Shown piece by piece: positions 34,302 to 43,533 of a stretch of DNA of 64,000 bases; within the stretch, counting starts at the first letter, position 1, and every line of letters starts with the position of its first letter. Below the pieces are notes generated by a model that saw only the letters and a list, made by a program, of their open reading frames with translations, had not been told where the DNA came from and searched no databases. The DNA comes from an uncultured Christensenella sp. (lineage in GTDB: Bacteria; Bacillota; Clostridia; Christensenellales; Borkfalkiaceae). Both the position numbers and the translations under genes were made by a program. The stretch covers positions 69,028-133,027 of the forward strand of contig CAJTLF010000003.1 of assembly GCA_910577555.1 (NCBI GenBank), read 5' to 3'.

Positions 34302-36265
34302 GATTTCTTTATTTTCAATAGTTTCTTCTTTAATTGAGAAATGGTGTCGCGGATTTCAATCGCCTTTTCAAAATCGAGCTGAGCGGACGCGACCTTCATT
34401 AACGCCTTTAACTTTTCTATCTCTTTGGGGATATCGGCGGGCTTGATATCGTCCGCAGACGACTTTTTACCCGTTATCCCTATTGAGTTTTTGACTTCTT
34501 TTATAATGGTTTTAGGCACGATGCCGTGCGCCTCATTGTAATCGGACTGAATTTTGCGGCGGCGGTTGGTTTCGTCGATAGCCCTGCGCATACTGCCCGT
34601 TATTTCGTCGGCGTACATTATAACCCGACCTTCGGCATTTCGTGCCGCCCTGCCTATTGTCTGGACGAGCGAAGTTTCACTGCGCAAAAAACCTTCTTTA
34701 TCTGCGTCGAGTATAGCCACGAGCTTAACTTCGGGTAAATCAAGACCTTCTCGCAACAAGTTAATACCGCACAAAACGTCAAATTCACCGCCGCGAAGCC
34801 CGTTGATTATATCTATGCGCTCCAACGCGTCTATATCGCTGTGCATATAGCGAACTTTAAGCCCGTGTTCCTTTAAATAGTCGGTAAGGCTTTCCGCCAT
34901 TTTTTTCGTGAGCGTAGTAACGAGTATGCGCCCGCCGCCCGCAATCACAGCCTTTGCTTCGCCGAGCAAATCGTCAATTTGGGTTTTGGTGGGGCGAATG
35001 GAAACTTCGGGGTCTAAAAGTCCCGTGGGGCGGATAATCTGCTCGACGGTATTACCCGCCTGTTCAAGCTCGTACGGCGCGGGCGTTGCCGATACGCAAA
35101 TGAGCTGCGGAACGCGCCCGTCAAATTCTTCAAAGGTAAGCGGACGGTTGTCGTAAGCCGACTGCAAGCGGAAACCGTAGCCGACGAGATTTTCTTTTCT
35201 TGACCTGTCGCCGTGATACATGGCGCGGATTTGGGGTATCGTGATATGGCTTTCATCTATAAAGACGAGAAACTTACCCGCGGGGAAATAGTCCAAAAGC
35301 GTAAACGACGGCTCTCCGGGAGCGCGTCCGTCGAAGTATCGGCTGTAATTTTCCACGCCGCTGCAATAGCCTATTTCCCGCATCATTTCAAGGTCGTAAG
35401 TAGTGCGCTGTTCAAGCCTTTGGGCTTCGAGCAGTTTGCCTTCGTCGCGGAACGCCTTTACTTCGTCGTGCATATCCCGCTCAATCATAGAGAGTGCACT
35501 CTGCATTTTGTCATTGCCAACGGCGTATTGGCTTGCGGGGAATATGAGCGCGTGTTTCAGTTCGGAAATTATATTGCCCGTGAGCGCGTCTTCTTCGCAG
35601 ATTTTATCTATTTCGTCGCCGAAAAATTCGACGCGTATTGCTATTTCCGAATTGCTCGCAGGGAAAATTTCTACCGTGTCGCCGCGAACGCGGAACGAAG
35701 AACGCTGAAAATCTATATCCCGCCTTGCGTACTGAATTTCGACCAGCTTTTTAATTAGCGCGTCGCGCTCTAACTCCATACCCGGACGCAACGAAATTGC
35801 AAGACGGAAATACTCTTCCGGCGCACCCAAGCCGTAAATACAACTGACCGACGCAACAACGATTACGTCGTCCCTTTCGCCGAGCGAACTCGTAGCCGAG
35901 TTGCGGAGCTTGTCTATTTCGTCGTTAAGGCTCATATCCTTTTCGATATAAGTATCGGTTGACGGTATGTAGCTTTCGGGCTGATAATAGTCGTAATACG
36001 AAACGAAATACTCCACGCGATTGTTGGGGAAAAACTCCTTAAACTCGTTACAGAGCTGAGCCGCGAGCGTCTTATTATGGGCGATAACCAAAGTGGGACG
36101 GTTTACGTTTTTTATAACGTTAGCCATAGTAAACGTTTTACCGCTGCCCGTTACGCCCACGAGCACTTGCGTGCGTATGCCGTCCAGCACGCCTTCGGTA
36201 AGGCTTTGAATAGCTTGCGGCTGGTCGCCCGTAGGATTAAATTTCGAACGCAATTCAAACTTCAT
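34298..36265 (-). CDS. uvrB: excinuclease ABC subunit B
   Basis: A 655-aa helicase-like subunit that receives damaged DNA from UvrA and recruits UvrC. Walker A GVTGSGKTFTMANV is near residue 38; the beta-hairpin region (YYDYYQPESYIPSTDTYIEK), the DESH box and helicase motif VI (QTIGRAARNAEGRVIMYAD) are present, and a C-terminal UVR domain (KALMKVASAQLDFEKAIEIRD) contacts UvrC. The -10 box is 11 nt before the ATG with no Shine-Dalgarno, predicting a nearly leaderless mRNA. Confidence 0.98.
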   Translation of the reverse strand: MKFELRSKFNPTGDQPQAIQSLTEGVLDGIRTQVLVGVTGSGKTFTMANVIKNVNRPTLVIAHNKTLAAQLCNEFKEFFPNNRVEYFVSYYDYYQPESYIPSTDTYIEKDMSLNDEIDKLRNSATSSLGERDDVIVVASVSCIYGLGAPEEYFRLAISLRPGMELERDALIKKLVEIQYARRDIDFQRSSFRVRGDTVEIFPASNSEIAIRVEFFGDEIDKICEEDALTGNIISELKHALIFPASQYAVGNDKMQSALSMIERDMHDEVKAFRDEGKLLEAQRLEQRTTYDLEMMREIGYCSGVENYSRYFDGRAPGEPSFTLLDYFPAGKFLVFIDESHITIPQIRAMYHGDRSRKENLVGYGFRLQSAYDNRPLTFEEFDGRVPQLICVSATPAPYELEQAGNTVEQIIRPTGLLDPEVSIRPTKTQIDDLLGEAKAVIAGGGRILVTTLTKKMAESLTDYLKEHGLKVRYMHSDIDALERIDIINGLRGGEFDVLCGINLLREGLDLPEVKLVAILDADKEGFLRSETSLVQTIGRAARNAEGRVIMYADEITGSMRRAIDETNRRRKIQSDYNEAHGIVPKTIIKEVKNSIGITGKKSSADDIKPADIPKEIEKLKALMKVASAQLDFEKAIEIRDTISQLKKKLLKIKKS

Positions 36266-36276
36266 AATCTTAGTAA

Positions 36277-36305
36277 ATTATAACCCATTTTTAAAATTTT
36301 TACAA
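36277..36305 (-). promoter_or_regulatory. uvrBA promoter
   Basis: Minus-strand TTGTAA, 17-nt spacer, TATAAT. The -10 box ends 11 nt before the uvrB ATG. No LexA-type box (CGAAC-N4-GTTCG) is seen here. Confidence 0.7.
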
Positions 36306-36360
36306 CAATTTGAACGCCATTTTCAGTAAAAAATAAACTTTTGTTTGTGTTAAAAAATAT

Positions 36361-36377
36361 TATCTGTCATACAGATA
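36361..36377. promoter_or_regulatory. palindromic operator candidate
   Basis: TATCTGT-CAT-ACAGATA, a perfect 7-bp inverted repeat with a 3-nt centre, located between the divergent uvrB and 88-aa gene promoters and ending 4 nt upstream of the latter's -35 box. Confidence 0.5.
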
Positions 36378-36381
36378 ACTA

Positions 36382-36410
36382 CTGACTTTTATATACTTAA
36401 CAGTTAAAAT
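36382..36410 (+). promoter_or_regulatory. promoter of the 88-aa gene
   Basis: CTGACT, 17-nt spacer, TAAAAT, then about 30 nt to the ATG. Confidence 0.55.
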
Positions 36411-36439
36411 ATATTTATAAATTTTAATGGAGCAATAAA

Positions 36440-36706
36440 ATGTCAAAAATTTTCGAAATTTATTTAATGGATTTGGAAAATAAAAAAATACCCGTTAGCG
36501 AAACTTATTCTGATATCTACAATAATACTGAAGATTTATTTAACGAATTAAAAAAAGAATTAACGGAAAAACAAAACGATAAATTATTAAAACTATACGA
36601 ATTAACATTAGATATATCTGTAGAAACAGAAAAAACTGCTTATATCGCGGGTTTTAAATCAGGATTAGAATTGGCTGTGGAAGCTTTAATTAATTCGGAA
36701 GAATAA
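36440..36706 (+). CDS. small helical protein, DUF6809-like
   Basis: An 88-aa soluble, acidic, mostly helical protein with no cysteine. The C-terminal stretch EKTAYIAGFKSGLELAVEAL resembles DUF6809-type proteins, small Clostridia proteins of unknown function that end in a 'YxxGFxxGxxLxxEAL' pattern; this match is from memory. It has a good GGAG ribosome-binding site 9 nt upstream and a perfect palindrome near its promoter. Its codon use is more AT-rich than its neighbours and it sits alone on the plus strand, so it could be a recent arrival. Confidence 0.65.
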   Translation: MSKIFEIYLMDLENKKIPVSETYSDIYNNTEDLFNELKKELTEKQNDKLLKLYELTLDISVETEKTAYIAGFKSGLELAVEALINSEE

Positions 36707-36811
36707 TAATTGCGAGTAAAACTCATTGTTTGTGGTGTTACTTTAATTTTTTAAGAGATTTCTCGGCAAGCTTGAAATGACATTATGGACGGTTTTCTTT
36801 ATACGATAATG

Positions 36812-36848
36812 AAAAGCCGCGCGGGCAATTTGCCCGCGCGGCTTTTTT
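36812..36848. terminator. bidirectional terminator between the 88-aa gene and pnp
   Basis: AAAAGCCGCGCGGGC and GCCCGCGCGGCTTTT arms with a loop of about 5 nt, T-tracts on both strands; the stem is very GC-rich. Confidence 0.9.
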
Positions 36849-36859
36849 ACTACTATAAA

Positions 36860-38953
36860 TTAAGATAATTTTTCAAGCAAGCGAAGGTCGATACCCTTAT
36901 CGCCTATCTTTATTATTTCAACTTTTACGGTGTCGCCGATTTTGACTACGTCTTCCACCTTTTCAACACGCTTATCGGAAAGTTTGGAAATGTGAATCAT
37001 ACCGTCTTTACCGGGGGCGAACTCTACGAACGCGCCGAAGTTCAAAATTCTTACTACCGTACCCACGAACATATCGCCCACTTCGGGGTCGTGCGCAATG
37101 TTAAGAATAATAGCTTTGGCTTTGAGTGCGTTCTCTACAGGACCCACGCAAGCTACGTAGCCGCGTCCGCTGTCGTCGTCGTTAAACTCGATTTCAGTAC
37201 CCGTTTCTTCCATAATCTTCTTGATTACGCAGCCCTGCTTACCGATAACGTCGCCGATTTTGTCGGGGTCGATTTCAAAGCTGACGATTTTGGGTGCGTA
37301 AACGGAAAGCTCGGGAGCGACTTCGGGAACGCATTCGAGCATTTTGGAAAGAATGAACTGTCTGCCTTCGTTAGCCTGATTGATTGCGGTGTGCATAATC
37401 TCTTCGGATATGCCCTTAATCTTGATATCCATCTGGATTGCGGTAATACCCTTAGTAGTACCCGCAACCTTAAAGTCCATATCGCCAAGGAAGTCTTCAA
37501 GTCCCTGAATGTCGGTTAAAACCTTGAACTCGCCCGTTTCCTGATTTTTGATAAGTCCCATTGCCACGCCCGCTACGGGTGCTTTGATGGGAACGCCGGC
37601 GTTCATAAGAGCCATCGTCGAGCCGCAGACGGACGCCATAGACGAAGAGCCGTTTGACGAAGTGATATCGTTTACCACTCTTATTGCGTAAGGGAACTCG
37701 TCTTCATTGGGAAGTACGGGAATGAGCGCGCGTTCTGCAAGTGCGCCGTGTCCGATTTCGCGTCTGCCGGGGGAACGGAGAGCTTTTGCTTCGCCCGTGC
37801 AATAGCCGGGGAAGTTATACTGGTGCATATATCTTTTGGATGTTTCTTCGTCCAAACCTTCAAGCTTCTGCGCTTCGCCGAGCATACCCAAGGTGCAGGT
37901 TGTAAGCGTCTGGGTTTGTCCTCGGGTGAAGATAGCCGAGCCGTGTACGCGGGGAAGAACGCTCTTTTCGCACCAGATGGGGCGTACGTCTTTGAGACCC
38001 CTGCCGTCGGGACGGATACCTTTATCGAAAATCTTTGCGCGTACTTTTTCTTTGGTGAGATAGTAAAGGCTGTCCTTTATCTCGCGCTTGTTGTCGGGAT
38101 AAATTTCGGCAAAGTGTTCCAAAACTTCCTTTTCAGCCTGATTTTGTCTTTGCTCTCTTTCCTGTCTGTCAAAAGTATCGATAGCCCAGTCGATTTTTTC
38201 GCCTGCGTAAGCGCGCACTTCTTTATCGAGTTCTTCGGGAATGTGGTAAAGTTCGATTTCGAGCTTAGGCTTGCCGACTTCGGGAACGATTTTTTCTTCG
38301 ATAAATTTACAGATTTTTTTGATTTCTTCGTGACCGTGCATTATCGCGCCGACCATCTGCTCGTTGGTTACTTCGTCCGCACCCGCTTCAATCATAAGAA
38401 TTGCGTCCTTAGTTCCCGCAAGGTTGAGATGAATCGCGCTCTTTTCGCGCTGTGCAAGGTCGGGGTTGATAACGTACTTTCCGTCCACCATGCCTACGAC
38501 TACCGAGCCGGTGGGACCTGCCCAAGGAATATCGGAAATTGCAAGCGCGATAGACGAGCCTATCATTGCAAGGGGTTCGGGCGAGATATCGGGTTCAACC
38601 GAAAGAGCCTGAGCCGTTACCACTACGTCGTTAAAAAGACCTTTGGGGAAAAGCGGACGAAGGGGTCTGTCGATTAAGCGGGCGGTTAAAATCGCCTTGT
38701 CGCTTGCTCTGCCTTCGCGTTTTTTGAATCCGCCGGGGATTTTGCCTACGGCATACATCTTCTCTTCGTAGTCTACCTGCAAGGGGAAGAAATCCATTCC
38801 GTCGCGGGGAGCCGCCGACATACATACCGAAACCATTACCACGGTTTCGCCGCATTTTACCACGCATGAGCCGTTAGTCTGTTCTGCGTATTTGCCCGTT
38901 TCGACGATAACTTCTCTGCCGCCGATTTTGAGCTTGAATTGTTTGTTGTTCAT
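36860..38953 (-). CDS. pnp: polyribonucleotide nucleotidyltransferase
   Basis: A 697-aa phosphorolytic 3'-to-5' exoribonuclease, central to mRNA decay. Two RNase PH domains (about 1-230 and 310-540) are joined by a helical domain; the catalytic half contains FTRGQTQTLTTCTLG and EILMHTAINQAN-like text with DMDFKVAGTTKGITAIQMDIK. A KH domain (IGKQGCVIKKIMEETGTEIE) and an S1 domain (GDMFVGTVVRILNFGAFVEF) follow. AGGAGAACAGGATTTA gives a ribosome-binding site. It lies downstream of rpsO but beyond that gene's terminator. Confidence 0.98.
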   Translation of the reverse strand: MNNKQFKLKIGGREVIVETGKYAEQTNGSCVVKCGETVVMVSVCMSAAPRDGMDFFPLQVDYEEKMYAVGKIPGGFKKREGRASDKAILTARLIDRPLRPLFPKGLFNDVVVTAQALSVEPDISPEPLAMIGSSIALAISDIPWAGPTGSVVVGMVDGKYVINPDLAQREKSAIHLNLAGTKDAILMIEAGADEVTNEQMVGAIMHGHEEIKKICKFIEEKIVPEVGKPKLEIELYHIPEELDKEVRAYAGEKIDWAIDTFDRQEREQRQNQAEKEVLEHFAEIYPDNKREIKDSLYYLTKEKVRAKIFDKGIRPDGRGLKDVRPIWCEKSVLPRVHGSAIFTRGQTQTLTTCTLGMLGEAQKLEGLDEETSKRYMHQYNFPGYCTGEAKALRSPGRREIGHGALAERALIPVLPNEDEFPYAIRVVNDITSSNGSSSMASVCGSTMALMNAGVPIKAPVAGVAMGLIKNQETGEFKVLTDIQGLEDFLGDMDFKVAGTTKGITAIQMDIKIKGISEEIMHTAINQANEGRQFILSKMLECVPEVAPELSVYAPKIVSFEIDPDKIGDVIGKQGCVIKKIMEETGTEIEFNDDDSGRGYVACVGPVENALKAKAIILNIAHDPEVGDMFVGTVVRILNFGAFVEFAPGKDGMIHISKLSDKRVEKVEDVVKIGDTVKVEIIKIGDKGIDLRLLEKLS

Positions 38954-39015
38954 TAAATCCTGTTCTCCTTTTCCGTTCTTGTGCCCGTAACGCCCGTTAC
39001 GGACGGTTTTTTAAG

Positions 39016-39049
39016 AAAAAAAGAGCGTACTAAAACGACGCTCTTTTTT
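39016..39049 (-). terminator. rpsO terminator
   Basis: AAGAGCGT and ACGCTCTT arms with about a 10-nt loop and T6 on the minus strand, 2 nt after the rpsO stop. Confidence 0.85.
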
Positions 39050-39051
39050 AA

Positions 39052-39306
39052 TTACTTTCTTAAACCCAGCGCGGCAACGATAGCACGGTATCTTTCGATG
39101 TCCTTGCTTTTAAGATAGTCGAGAAGTCCTCTGCGGCGACCTACCATCTTTAAAAGACCGCGGCGGGAATGGTTATCGTGGATATGCTCTTTAAGGTGGT
39201 CGTTAAGGTGGTTGATTCTCTCGGTTAAAAGAGCAATCTGCACTTCGGGCGAACCGGTGTCCCCTTCCTTAGTAGCGTACTTTGCGATAATTTCCTGCTT
39301 TTCCAT
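39052..39306 (-). CDS. rpsO: 30S ribosomal protein S15
   Basis: An 84-aa protein, slightly shorter at the N terminus than the usual 88-89 aa. It contains GDTGSPEVQIALLTERINHL, DNHSRRGLLKMVGRRRGLLDYL and YRAIVAALGLRK, the core of S15, which binds the 16S rRNA central domain early in 30S assembly. AGGAGG lies 9 nt upstream of the ATG. In many bacteria S15 represses its own translation through its leader; a hairpin is present here too. Confidence 0.97.
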   Translation of the reverse strand: MEKQEIIAKYATKEGDTGSPEVQIALLTERINHLNDHLKEHIHDNHSRRGLLKMVGRRRGLLDYLKSKDIERYRAIVAALGLRK

Positions 39307-39340
39307 TTGCTTTATCCTCCTATGGAATTATTTGCGAAAA

Positions 39341-39375
39341 ACAAAGCTCGGCGTCGAGTGGTCGCTCAGCTTTGT
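39341..39375 (-). promoter_or_regulatory. rpsO leader hairpin, possible S15 autoregulatory or attenuator element
   Basis: On the minus strand ACAAAGCT and AGCTTTGT pair around an inner GCG/CGC stem, followed by T5 about 25 nt before the AGGAGG site. It may act as a terminator or bind S15. Confidence 0.55.
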
Positions 39376-39390
39376 AACCGTAACAGGAAT

Positions 39391-39419
39391 ATTTTACCAC
39401 AACCTTTTTGAAAAGGCAA
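39391..39419 (-). promoter_or_regulatory. rpsO promoter
   Basis: Minus-strand TTGCCT, 17-nt spacer ending TGG (extended -10), TAAAAT. Confidence 0.75.
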
Positions 39420-39432
39420 ACGATTTAATGGA

Positions 39433-40794
39433 TTATTCAAAAAGGTTTTTTCTGTCCGCAATGATTTTTTCAAGTTTTGCGATATAAGTCGGGATATCCT
39501 TGGGCGTGGCGTAGCGTTCTATCCTGTCTTCGTCGCCGAACAGCCGCTTGGAAATTGCGTTCGCGCCCACGGCGATATTGTCCGTAATCTCTTCCATTAC
39601 GTCGATATTGTATACGCACGCCTTGCCGCGTATTGCCCAGCCCACGTTTTCAAACCCGCCCGCCTGATACTTCTGGCGGTACAGATAATAAGGCTCGTAG
39701 CCGGCCGCAGTAAGCTTTTCGCGGGAAATATTTATCATTTCGCCTATGCCCGCGACGAAAAGTTTTTTCGTATTCTCTTTCAATTTTGCGCCCGATTTAA
39801 GCGAGAGCGTATGCACTGTGATAGCCGCGGGGGAAAGACTTATCGCCCTTTCCAGAGAGTAAGCAAAGTCTTCCGCCGTTTCGTCCGCAAGCCCCGCGAT
39901 TAAATCGATATTGATATCGAACCCGTATTTTTCCGCCATAGCGTAGGCTGAAAGAGTTTGCTCGGCAGTGTGCTTTCTGCCTATCTTTTTAAGCGTTTCG
40001 TCGTTGAAGGTCTGCGGATTTACGCAAATGCGGTTTACGCCGTATTCCTTTGCAAGCGCGCACTTTTCTTCGGTGAAAACGTCAGGTCTGCCCGCTTCGA
40101 CAGTATACTCGAAGTTACTGCCGAAAAGCTCGTTAATTGCGGCATATATGGGGGTCAATTGCGCGTTATCGAGCACGAACGGAGTGCCGCCGCCTATATA
40201 AACGCTGCGCAGATTATCAATAAACGGCTTTATAGAATACAGTTCTTTTACAATGCAGTTTACGTATTCTCCGACGAATTTACGGGTGTTTTCTATGGGT
40301 GCGGTAATGAACGAGCAGTAGTCGCATTTGCTCGGGCAAAAGGGCAAACTCACGTACAAATCCTGTCCGCCCTTTTTATAAAAACCTTTCTGCACTTCGA
40401 GAATTTTCTTCACGAGCGCGGTGTTTTCGGGCGAAACGCAAGCATCGGAAAACAATTTTTCAAAATCCCTGCCGTCGGCAATTTCGTTGTAGGCGAGCTT
40501 AGTCGGACGTATTCCCGTCAGCGCGCCCCACGGCAACGACTTACCTTTAGCCGACGAAATTACTTTGTAAAAGGCAAGCTTGCAGGAACGCTTTGCAAGA
40601 CGCTTGAAAACGAGTTCGTCGTCCGCCTTGTATTCTTCTTCGAAATCGTAAAACCTGCCAGCATATTCAATCGAATTAAAAAATTTCCCGCACGAAGATG
40701 AAAAATAATGCGTAAAATCTTCGTCTTCGCAATCGAAAGCACGGATTACGAGCATTATTTCTTCGCGCAGGGCTTCGCAATTAGTATTTAACAT
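39433..40794 (-). CDS. hemZ: coproporphyrinogen III oxidase-like radical SAM protein HemZ
   Basis: A 453-aa radical SAM enzyme. The [4Fe-4S] motif is in SLPFCPSKCDYCSF (C-x3-C-x2-C) near residue 155, then YIGGGTPFVLDNAQL and the HemN/HemZ-type FEYTVEAGRPDVFT. An N-terminal domain of about 150 residues fits HemZ. In Clostridia this gene usually follows rel/recJ, as here; whether it makes haem is unclear, since no other haem gene is in view. The start forms TAATG with the upstream stop and has AAGGA before it; Met14 is an alternative. Confidence 0.9.
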   Translation of the reverse strand: MLNTNCEALREEIMLVIRAFDCEDEDFTHYFSSSCGKFFNSIEYAGRFYDFEEEYKADDELVFKRLAKRSCKLAFYKVISSAKGKSLPWGALTGIRPTKLAYNEIADGRDFEKLFSDACVSPENTALVKKILEVQKGFYKKGGQDLYVSLPFCPSKCDYCSFITAPIENTRKFVGEYVNCIVKELYSIKPFIDNLRSVYIGGGTPFVLDNAQLTPIYAAINELFGSNFEYTVEAGRPDVFTEEKCALAKEYGVNRICVNPQTFNDETLKKIGRKHTAEQTLSAYAMAEKYGFDINIDLIAGLADETAEDFAYSLERAISLSPAAITVHTLSLKSGAKLKENTKKLFVAGIGEMINISREKLTAAGYEPYYLYRQKYQAGGFENVGWAIRGKACVYNIDVMEEITDNIAVGANAISKRLFGDEDRIERYATPKDIPTYIAKLEKIIADRKNLFE

Positions 40795-41402
40795 TAAATG
40801 TTCCTTAAATAGGGATTAGTTTGTTTTTCGCGGGTGAGCGTGGAATTTGCGCCGTGTCCGCAATAAATATCGTATTCGCCGTCGAGAGCAACAAGGCGAT
40901 TTAAGCTTTCGGCCAATTCCGAAAAATTACCCGTAGGCAAATCCCACCTGCCGACGCCGCCCGCAAATAGCGTGTCGCCCGTAAACAGTGCGTTTTCCGC
41001 AATAATGCACGAACTGCCCGCGGTATGTCCCGCGGTAGCGATAACCTTGAATTTTATTCCGCACTCTTCGAACTCTTCGCCGTCGCGGAAGGTACGGGCA
41101 ATTTTAAAATCAGGCACCTGCACGCCGCCGAAAAGACCTAAATACTCCTTGCTGAAAATAAGCTCTTTTTCGCGTTCGTTGCAGTATATATGCGCACCGT
41201 TTTTAAAAAGTACGCCGCAACCGCCCACGTGGTCGAAGTGTCCGTGAGTGAGCAAAACGCAACTACATTTAAGCCCGTTATCGCTTAAAACGTCCGCTAT
41301 GTGCGGCTCGGCAGGGTCTATTACGACGGCAGTTTTGCCGTCCGCCGTGAGAATATAAGAGTTACTGCCGAAGCCATGCGGGGTTACTTTTATTATTTTC
41401 AT
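40794..41402 (-). CDS. MBL-fold metallo-hydrolase (glyoxalase II-like)
   Basis: A 202-aa zinc hydrolase. The metallo-beta-lactamase motif HGHFDHVGG is near residue 52; further ligands are in TAGHTAGS (near 125) and the final YCGHGANSTL, with Asp in FTGDTLFAGGVGRWD. This is the hydroxyacylglutathione-hydrolase-like pattern. In Clostridia it lies between rel and hemZ, as it does here. Its true substrate (a thioester such as S-lactoyl conjugate) is inferred only from the family. Two nt separate it from rel. Confidence 0.92.
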   Translation of the reverse strand: MKIIKVTPHGFGSNSYILTADGKTAVVIDPAEPHIADVLSDNGLKCSCVLLTHGHFDHVGGCGVLFKNGAHIYCNEREKELIFSKEYLGLFGGVQVPDFKIARTFRDGEEFEECGIKFKVIATAGHTAGSSCIIAENALFTGDTLFAGGVGRWDLPTGNFSELAESLNRLVALDGEYDIYCGHGANSTLTREKQTNPYLRNI

Positions 41403-41403
41403 A

Positions 41404-43533
41404 TCAATTGAAGGTTCTGAATACGTCTATAACGTGCTTGTCACGCTTTAAACGGTTTATCAAAAGGTCTATATCAGAGCGACGGTTGAGCTTTATTCTG
41501 ACTTCCACTTCCGCCTGCTTATCCTTGTTTATTCTGCCGTTAATCTGCGTGAAAGACAGGCGCATTGCCGAAATTTCGGCTATTACGAATGCCGTCAACC
41601 CGTCGTAGTTATCCGCCACCACCTTTATTCCCGCAAGGAAGTCCGCGTCGATATCGCCCGTCCACTGCGCGGGCTGTAAGCGGTTGGGGTCAAGGTCGGA
41701 AAGGTTGGTGCAGTCCGTTCTGTGAACTATAACGCCCCTGCCGTGGGAAACGAAGCCTACGATTTCATCGCCGGGGACGGGGTTACAGCAGTGCGCGAAT
41801 TTGACGAGAAGTCCGCCCATTCCCTTTACGGTTACGCTACCCGCGGGAGTGTGCTTTAATTTACCCGAATCGACCACTTCGACTGGCTTGGGAACTTCCT
41901 TCTTATAGTAGTCGATTAGCTTGAAAATAATCTGGTTTACGCCTACCGCGCCGTAACCGACGGACGCCATCATTTCGTTTACGGAACTGAAAACGAGCTT
42001 ATTTGATAATTTTTTAAACGAGCTTTCGTTCAATAAATCGTCGAGCTTGTAGCCCCTGCGCTTGGCTTCGGCTTCGAGCATAGTGCGACCCGTTTTGGCG
42101 TTTTCTTCCTTCATTTCACGCTTGAAGAACTGACGGATTTTCGCCTTTGCCGAACCCGATTTTACGAATTTGAGCCAATCCCACGACGGACCTTTGCTGT
42201 TCGACTGCGTTAGAATTTCAACCACGTCGCCAGTGGTAAGCTGTGAATTGAGCGCGACTATTTTACCGTTTACCTTTGCTCCGACGCATTTATTGCCCAC
42301 TTCGGAGTGAATGGCGTAAGCAAAATCCACGGGAGTTGCTTCGAGCGGCAGAGAAATTACTTTGCCCTGCGGCGTAAACACCAAAAGCTCGTTGTCGTAA
42401 AGGTCGTTTTTAAGGCTGTCAACGAACTCTTTCGACTCGTTTAAACTGCCCTGCCAGTCCATTACGTCGCGAATCCACGAAAGGCGCGCGTCGAAATTGT
42501 TTTCGTTGGACTTCTGCTCCTTATACTTCCAGTGCGCGGCGATGCCGTATTCAGCCATTTTGTGCATTTCCACGGTACGAATCTGAATTTCGAAAAACTG
42601 ACCGAAATTGGTTACGACCGTCGTATGCAACGACTGATACATATTGCGCTTTGGCGTGGCGATGTAGTCCTTAATCCTACCGGGAACGGGTTTCCACTGC
42701 TTGTGGATTTTACCGAGAATTTCGTAACATTCTTCGGTAGTATCTACGATTACGCGCACGGCGGTTAGGTCGTAAATCTGGTCTATCGTCTTGCCCTGAT
42801 TTTTCATTTTGCGGTATATGGAGTAAAAATGCTTGGGTCTGCCCAACACTTCGCCCTTTATATCGCTCTCTTCGAGTATTTTTTTTATCTGCTCGACGAC
42901 GAAATCCACAAAAGATTTTCTGTCGCGCAATTCCTGATTGATATTCGTTACCAAAAACTCGTACGCTTCGGGGTCGAGATATTTAAGGCACAAATCTTCA
43001 AGCTCGCACTTAATCTGCGAAATACCCAGTCTGCCCGCAAGCGGCGTAAAAATTTCAAGCGTTTCCTTTGCAATGCGCTGTTGCCTTTCGTTGGAAAGAT
43101 AGTTCAACGAGCGCATATTGTGCAATCTGTCCGCAAGCTTGATAATTATTACGCGCACGTCGTTAGCCATTGCGACGAAAATCTTTCTGAAATTTTCCGC
43201 GTCTTCTTCTTCGTGGGTGCGGAAATGAATTTTATCGAGCTTTGTAACGCCGTCGACAAGAGTCATTATCTCCCTGCCGAAACGACGCTGTATATCGTCT
43301 TCCGTTGCGGGAGTATCTTCTACGACGTCGTGCAGGAATGCGGCGGCTACGGTAGGCGTATCAAGCCCCAAATCGATTAATATTTCCGCCACGGCGCAAG
43401 GGTGAGAAAAATACGGCTCGCCTGACGCGCGTTTTTGCCCGCTGTGCATAGTACGGGCGTATTCGTACGCGGAAAGCAACAGCACCGCATCTTCCGCAGA
43501 ATAATTTTTGCGTATCTTTTCCAAAATATCCAT
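41404..43533 (-). CDS. relA: bifunctional (p)ppGpp synthetase/hydrolase RelA/SpoT
   Basis: A 709-aa stringent-response enzyme. The N-terminal hydrolase keeps the HD motif (FLHDVVEDT near residue 70, with SHPCAVAEIL before it). The synthetase contains GRPKHFYSIYRKMKNQGKT and TPKRNMYQSLHTTV. A TGS domain (VFTPQGKVISLPLEATPVDFAY, near 385) and a C-terminal ACT domain follow. Both catalytic halves look active. Its ATG forms TGATG with the recJ stop, a coupled arrangement with a GGGGGTG site upstream. Confidence 0.97.
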   Translation of the reverse strand: MDILEKIRKNYSAEDAVLLLSAYEYARTMHSGQKRASGEPYFSHPCAVAEILIDLGLDTPTVAAAFLHDVVEDTPATEDDIQRRFGREIMTLVDGVTKLDKIHFRTHEEEDAENFRKIFVAMANDVRVIIIKLADRLHNMRSLNYLSNERQQRIAKETLEIFTPLAGRLGISQIKCELEDLCLKYLDPEAYEFLVTNINQELRDRKSFVDFVVEQIKKILEESDIKGEVLGRPKHFYSIYRKMKNQGKTIDQIYDLTAVRVIVDTTEECYEILGKIHKQWKPVPGRIKDYIATPKRNMYQSLHTTVVTNFGQFFEIQIRTVEMHKMAEYGIAAHWKYKEQKSNENNFDARLSWIRDVMDWQGSLNESKEFVDSLKNDLYDNELLVFTPQGKVISLPLEATPVDFAYAIHSEVGNKCVGAKVNGKIVALNSQLTTGDVVEILTQSNSKGPSWDWLKFVKSGSAKAKIRQFFKREMKEENAKTGRTMLEAEAKRRGYKLDDLLNESSFKKLSNKLVFSSVNEMMASVGYGAVGVNQIIFKLIDYYKKEVPKPVEVVDSGKLKHTPAGSVTVKGMGGLLVKFAHCCNPVPGDEIVGFVSHGRGVIVHRTDCTNLSDLDPNRLQPAQWTGDIDADFLAGIKVVADNYDGLTAFVIAEISAMRLSFTQINGRINKDKQAEVEVRIKLNRRSDIDLLINRLKRDKHVIDVFRTFN

